From JBCBXA01 sp039816825 (GTDB lineage: Bacteria > Pseudomonadota > Alphaproteobacteria > Rhizobiales > Rhizobiaceae), in assembly GCA_039816825.1 (NCBI GenBank), contig JBCBXA010000072.1, positions 1 to 14,978 on the forward strand: a stretch of 14,978 nucleotides of DNA. Direction: 5' to 3'. A program made the translations under genes and the position numbers. Below the pieces are notes generated by a model. It was given only the letters and a program-made list of their open reading frames with translations, ran no database searches and was not told the origin of the DNA. Position 1 is the stretch's first letter; the number at the start of each line of letters is the position of its first letter. This document shows positions 12,447 through 14,978 of this stretch, piece by piece.

Positions 12447-13826
12447 GTGAACTCTTTCGAAAAACTCATTCGCACGGCCCTCGCCAAGCAGGATGCGACA
12501 TCGGCACAGGTGCGCACTCAGGTATACGCCACGGCAAGGGCGGCGCTGGACCGAACGCTCAGAGACCGCCCTGATCTGTCGGCCCAGGCGGTCGCGGATG
12601 GACGCCGCAGTCTGGAATCGGTGATTCGACAGGTTGAGGCAGAGTTCAATCCACCGCAAAGCAGTTCACCAACAGTACCTCAGGCTCCGAGCCCCGTTGC
12701 CGCTCAGAATCGGCCAGCAGGCCCCGCGCCCCAACAGCCCCAAGTCCAACAGCCTAATGTCGCTCCACCCAGTCAGCCGGCCAGTCAGCCGACCGGCGAG
12801 CCAGCAGTTCAGCCGGCCCCCGCTGCAAGAAGCCCGTTAAGCGGGCTGACCGCGTCTCGGGCACCGGCAACTGAGCCTGGGCGATCAACTGCAGCACCGC
12901 CAATCGAAACAAAGTCCGCCACCAGTCTGGCGCCTGGTCCCTCGGCCCCTGTCCGCAGCGTCTTTGGAGACGCATCTCCATCCGCTTCTGCGCCCAAGGC
13001 CGCCACAAGCCGCCAAGAGCCAGAATTTGGCGCTCCGGCACCGTCGCCCCAATCGGCGTCCGACGGGGCGCCTCATGCGCCCCAAGGTCCAACCGCGAAC
13101 GATCAGCAATCAGCAGCCCCGCAACTGAATGTGCCCAGCGCGGCTAAGTCGCGGCGACAAAGAGTGCGCGAGTTGCGCGGGCCGACGCGCATCTATTCCT
13201 GGATTCTGAGTGCTGCCGTATTGATCGCTGCAGGCGTGATTGCGGTGTGGTGGATTCAGGAGAACGACCTCTTGTCGCCAGTGGCAGAGCGTGACGGCGC
13301 GACCGCCAACCCACCGGGCGTCACCGCGTCCGGTCCAGCAGCGACTGGCCGGGTGGATGAGCGCGACTGGATCAGCATTCTAGACGCCGCCCAGGCTGAC
13401 CGTGTTGTCGTCAATGGCGCCAACAGTGCGCGGCTGATCGATTTTGGCGGCGACCCGCTCATCGAACTGACCTTCGCCACTGAAAGAGTGGACGGCGGTG
13501 ACTTCTTTATCGAGGTTGATGAGGCCGTGCTCAGTCGGTTTGCTGGCCAGAGCGTTCTGCTGGACTTCGCCATGCAGGGCGTCAGCGGAAATGGTGCCGA
13601 GGACGTGTCTTTGTCAGTCGAGTGTGATTTTGCATCCATGGGTGACTGTGGGCGCAAGCGCTACACCGTTCCTTTGCAGCCAGCCAGCATGGTCTTTTCA
13701 GTTGCCTTGCCAAACATCAATCCGGGCGGTCCAGGGCGATTTCGGATTTCGGGCGTCGGCCCCAGCGCGCAGGGTGGTGTCATCGGCCTGAGTGGCATTC
13801 GGCTGACCGGGGACACGCAACAATAG
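12447..13826 (+). CDS. Single-pass membrane protein with Pro/Ala/Gln-rich cytoplasmic linker and periplasmic beta-rich domain (unknown function)
   Basis: From GTG 12447 it has 459 aa. I chose this start because 'NSFEKLIRTALAKQDA' reads like the true N-terminus of an alphaproteobacterial hypothetical family. GTG 12393 would add 18 unconserved, basic residues. Residues 1-67 form a helical domain. Residues about 68-245 are disordered, rich in Pro, Ala, Gln and Ser. A transmembrane helix spans about 250-270 ('YSWILSAAVLIAAGVIAVWW') after a basic patch, giving an N-in topology. Residues about 290-459 form a beta-rich, carbohydrate-binding-like periplasmic domain with two Cys close together ('CDFASMGDC') that could form a disulfide. 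No enzyme motif is visible. It is convergent with PPK2, with 12 bp between stops. Function unknown; an envelope role is inferred. Confidence 0.75.
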   Translation: MNSFEKLIRTALAKQDATSAQVRTQVYATARAALDRTLRDRPDLSAQAVADGRRSLESVIRQVEAEFNPPQSSSPTVPQAPSPVAAQNRPAGPAPQQPQVQQPNVAPPSQPASQPTGEPAVQPAPAARSPLSGLTASRAPATEPGRSTAAPPIETKSATSLAPGPSAPVRSVFGDASPSASAPKAATSRQEPEFGAPAPSPQSASDGAPHAPQGPTANDQQSAAPQLNVPSAAKSRRQRVRELRGPTRIYSWILSAAVLIAAGVIAVWWIQENDLLSPVAERDGATANPPGVTASGPAATGRVDERDWISILDAAQADRVVVNGANSARLIDFGGDPLIELTFATERVDGGDFFIEVDEAVLSRFAGQSVLLDFAMQGVSGNGAEDVSLSVECDFASMGDCGRKRYTVPLQPASMVFSVALPNINPGGPGRFRISGVGPSAQGGVIGLSGIRLTGDTQQ

Positions 13827-13838
13827 GCTGGTGTTCGG

Positions 13839-14723
13839 CTAAACGCCCAGAAAATCTGGCCCGTAGCCCAGAACCTTGTCGTCGATCTGTTTCACCAGGG
13901 CCTCATCGCGTCCATCATAGGGCGTGGAAGCCAGGAGACTGCGGATCGCGTTGATACGAGCGCGCCGTTTGTCGTTGGACTTAATCACCGTCCAGGGAGC
14001 GACCTCCGTGTGGGTCGCCTTCAGCATGGTGTTCCGGGCGTTGGTGTACTCGTCCCATCGCTCGAGGGCCTTCATGTCCATGGGAGACAGCTTCCAACTC
14101 TTGAGTTCGGAATGCCTGCGGTCATGGAAGCGTTCGATCTGCATTTCCTGCCCGACATTGAGCCAGAATTTGTGGAGATGGATTCCTTCGCGGACGATTG
14201 CCGCCTCAATTTTCGGAGTTTCCTCCAAAAACTGCGCATGCTGCTCGGGGGTGCAAAACCCCATGACCGGCTCCACGCCGGCCCTGTTGTACCAGGACCG
14301 GTCGAACAGGACGATCTCACCGGACGTCGGAAAGTGTGCGAAGTAGCGCTGATAGTACCACTCTCCGCGCTCGCGATCGCTAGGCTTGGGCAGGGCGACG
14401 ACCCGGGCGCGGCGCGGGTTCATGTATTCTCGGACGGCCTTGATGGTTCCGCCTTTGCCAGCGGCATCCCGGCCTTCGAACAGGCAGATGATCCGCTCCC
14501 CCGTCCGCTCCTGCCAAGCCTGCATCTTCACCAGTTCAAGCTGCAAAGCCTCGAGTTGCTCTTCATAGTGAGAACGCTTCAGCTTGTCCTCATAGGGGTA
14601 GCTGGCTGAACTGAAAGCCGCATCTTCGACCCAATCCGGAAGCTTGGGGTCGTCAATGTCGAACCGACGTTCCTTGCCATCCACGTTGATGGTGACCGGA
14701 TGGGTGAAATCGTCTTCCGACAT
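13839..14723 (-). CDS. ppk2: Polyphosphate kinase 2, class I
   Basis: This is a 294-aa single-domain PPK2, which transfers phosphate between polyphosphate and nucleoside diphosphates in the cytoplasm (class I members mostly phosphorylate ADP or GDP). The Walker A motif is G84-R-D-A-A-G-K90-G. The Walker B/lid region is 'FDRSWYNRAGVE' (140-151) with Asp141. 'WYYQRYFAHFP' and 'KFWLNVGQEMQIERF' are further family blocks. Class I is assigned from the single domain and length of about 300 aa. ATG 14723 has GAGG six bases upstream. It diverges from the next partial gene across a 119-bp gap in which I find no clear promoter box. Confidence 0.95.
   Translation of the reverse strand: MSEDDFTHPVTINVDGKERRFDIDDPKLPDWVEDAAFSSASYPYEDKLKRSHYEEQLEALQLELVKMQAWQERTGERIICLFEGRDAAGKGGTIKAVREYMNPRRARVVALPKPSDRERGEWYYQRYFAHFPTSGEIVLFDRSWYNRAGVEPVMGFCTPEQHAQFLEETPKIEAAIVREGIHLHKFWLNVGQEMQIERFHDRRHSELKSWKLSPMDMKALERWDEYTNARNTMLKATHTEVAPWTVIKSNDKRRARINAIRSLLASTPYDGRDEALVKQIDDKVLGYGPDFLGV
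13847..13859. other. Small hairpin at the convergent gene ends
   Basis: CCAGA and TCTGG form a 5-bp stem around AAA, inside the last codons of PPK2 and just after the stop of the convergent membrane protein gene. It may serve as a weak shared 3' end, but there is no T-run and confidence is low. Confidence 0.2.
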
Positions 14724-14842
14724 GGTGCGCCTCGTCTTTTTGATTGCGCCCAGTGTGGCCTGCCATGCGGGTGGAACGCAACATAAGTGTCATATGCGAG
14801 AGCTAATTCGGAAAGGATTGGTTCGGTGGCGATTCGATCATA

Positions 14843-14978
14843 ATGTTGGACATGGGCATGGAAAAAGCACCATCAGACACTCTCGAACTATCGGGCCAGG
14901 ATGCCGTTCACGAAAGTGAAGCTGGGGACGACGGTGTTGCCGAGGCCGCAGCCTTTGGCGGTAACGAGAGTTCCGAAG
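14843..14978 (+). CDS. Start of an acidic protein of unknown function, truncated by the window end
   Basis: The frame from ATG 14843 stays open to the last base (45 codons). In-frame ATGs at 14852 and 14858 are alternatives; the last has a weak TTGGA site upstream. The visible part is acidic and Ala/Gly/Glu-rich ('LELSGQDAVHESEAGDD'), with no signal peptide or membrane segment, and looks disordered. N-termini of large secreted repeat proteins in this group can look like this, but the call is open. A GATTC (GANTC) site lies at 14831-14835. Confidence 0.45.
   Translation, partial: MLDMGMEKAPSDTLELSGQDAVHESEAGDDGVAEAAAFGGNESSE

Noticed and set aside
1..14978. CRISPR array, insertion sequences, rRNA or tRNA genes
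   Set aside because: I found no evenly spaced repeats, transposase motifs, terminal inverted repeats or structural RNA signatures in the window.

Overview
The window is about 60% GC and gene-dense, and its protein families point to an alphaproteobacterium. The main pointers are a DUF2336 protein, a TTAA-N7-TTAA box matching the CtrA consensus, GANTC (CcrM-type) sites in intergenic DNA, and an N-terminal 'NSFEKLIR.ALAK' family that I associate with Hyphomicrobiales and relatives. I cannot name the genus.

Region 1 (1-7910, all + strand) is the notable part. It opens inside the C-terminal end of a large VCBS/cadherin-like (putative Ig) surface protein. After a 115-bp gap carrying the CtrA-like box come four tightly packed genes: a TolC-like outer-membrane lipoprotein with a long Pro-rich tail, a small exported HlyD-type adaptor, a GAF-TM-HlyD fusion, and a PqqD-like/M50 metalloprotease/HlyD fusion. 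This resembles a type I secretion locus for a giant adhesin, but no ABC transporter is present. Its place is taken by a polytopic M50 protein with an intact HELGH and NPLMRFDG zinc site, fused to a periplasmic adaptor domain. I read it as a candidate ABC-less, protease-centred secretion or processing system for the upstream adhesin.

Region 2 (7951-10814) holds metabolic genes. A DAO-family FAD oxidoreductase (gamma-glutamylputrescine oxidase-like) follows the secretion operon. It is convergent with a small DUF1801-like protein, and upstream of that on the minus strand lies a nitronate monooxygenase family flavoprotein preceded by a 16-bp MerR-type palindrome.

Region 3 (10815-13826) begins with a 389-bp non-coding stretch containing a small hairpin and a perfectly adjacent 16-bp tandem repeat. 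It then carries a DUF2336 protein and a single-pass membrane protein with a Pro/Ala/Gln-rich cytoplasmic linker and a beta-rich periplasmic domain.

Region 4 (13839-14978) contains a class I polyphosphate kinase 2 on the minus strand. Diverging from it is the first ~45 codons of an acidic, unrecognised protein that runs off the window.
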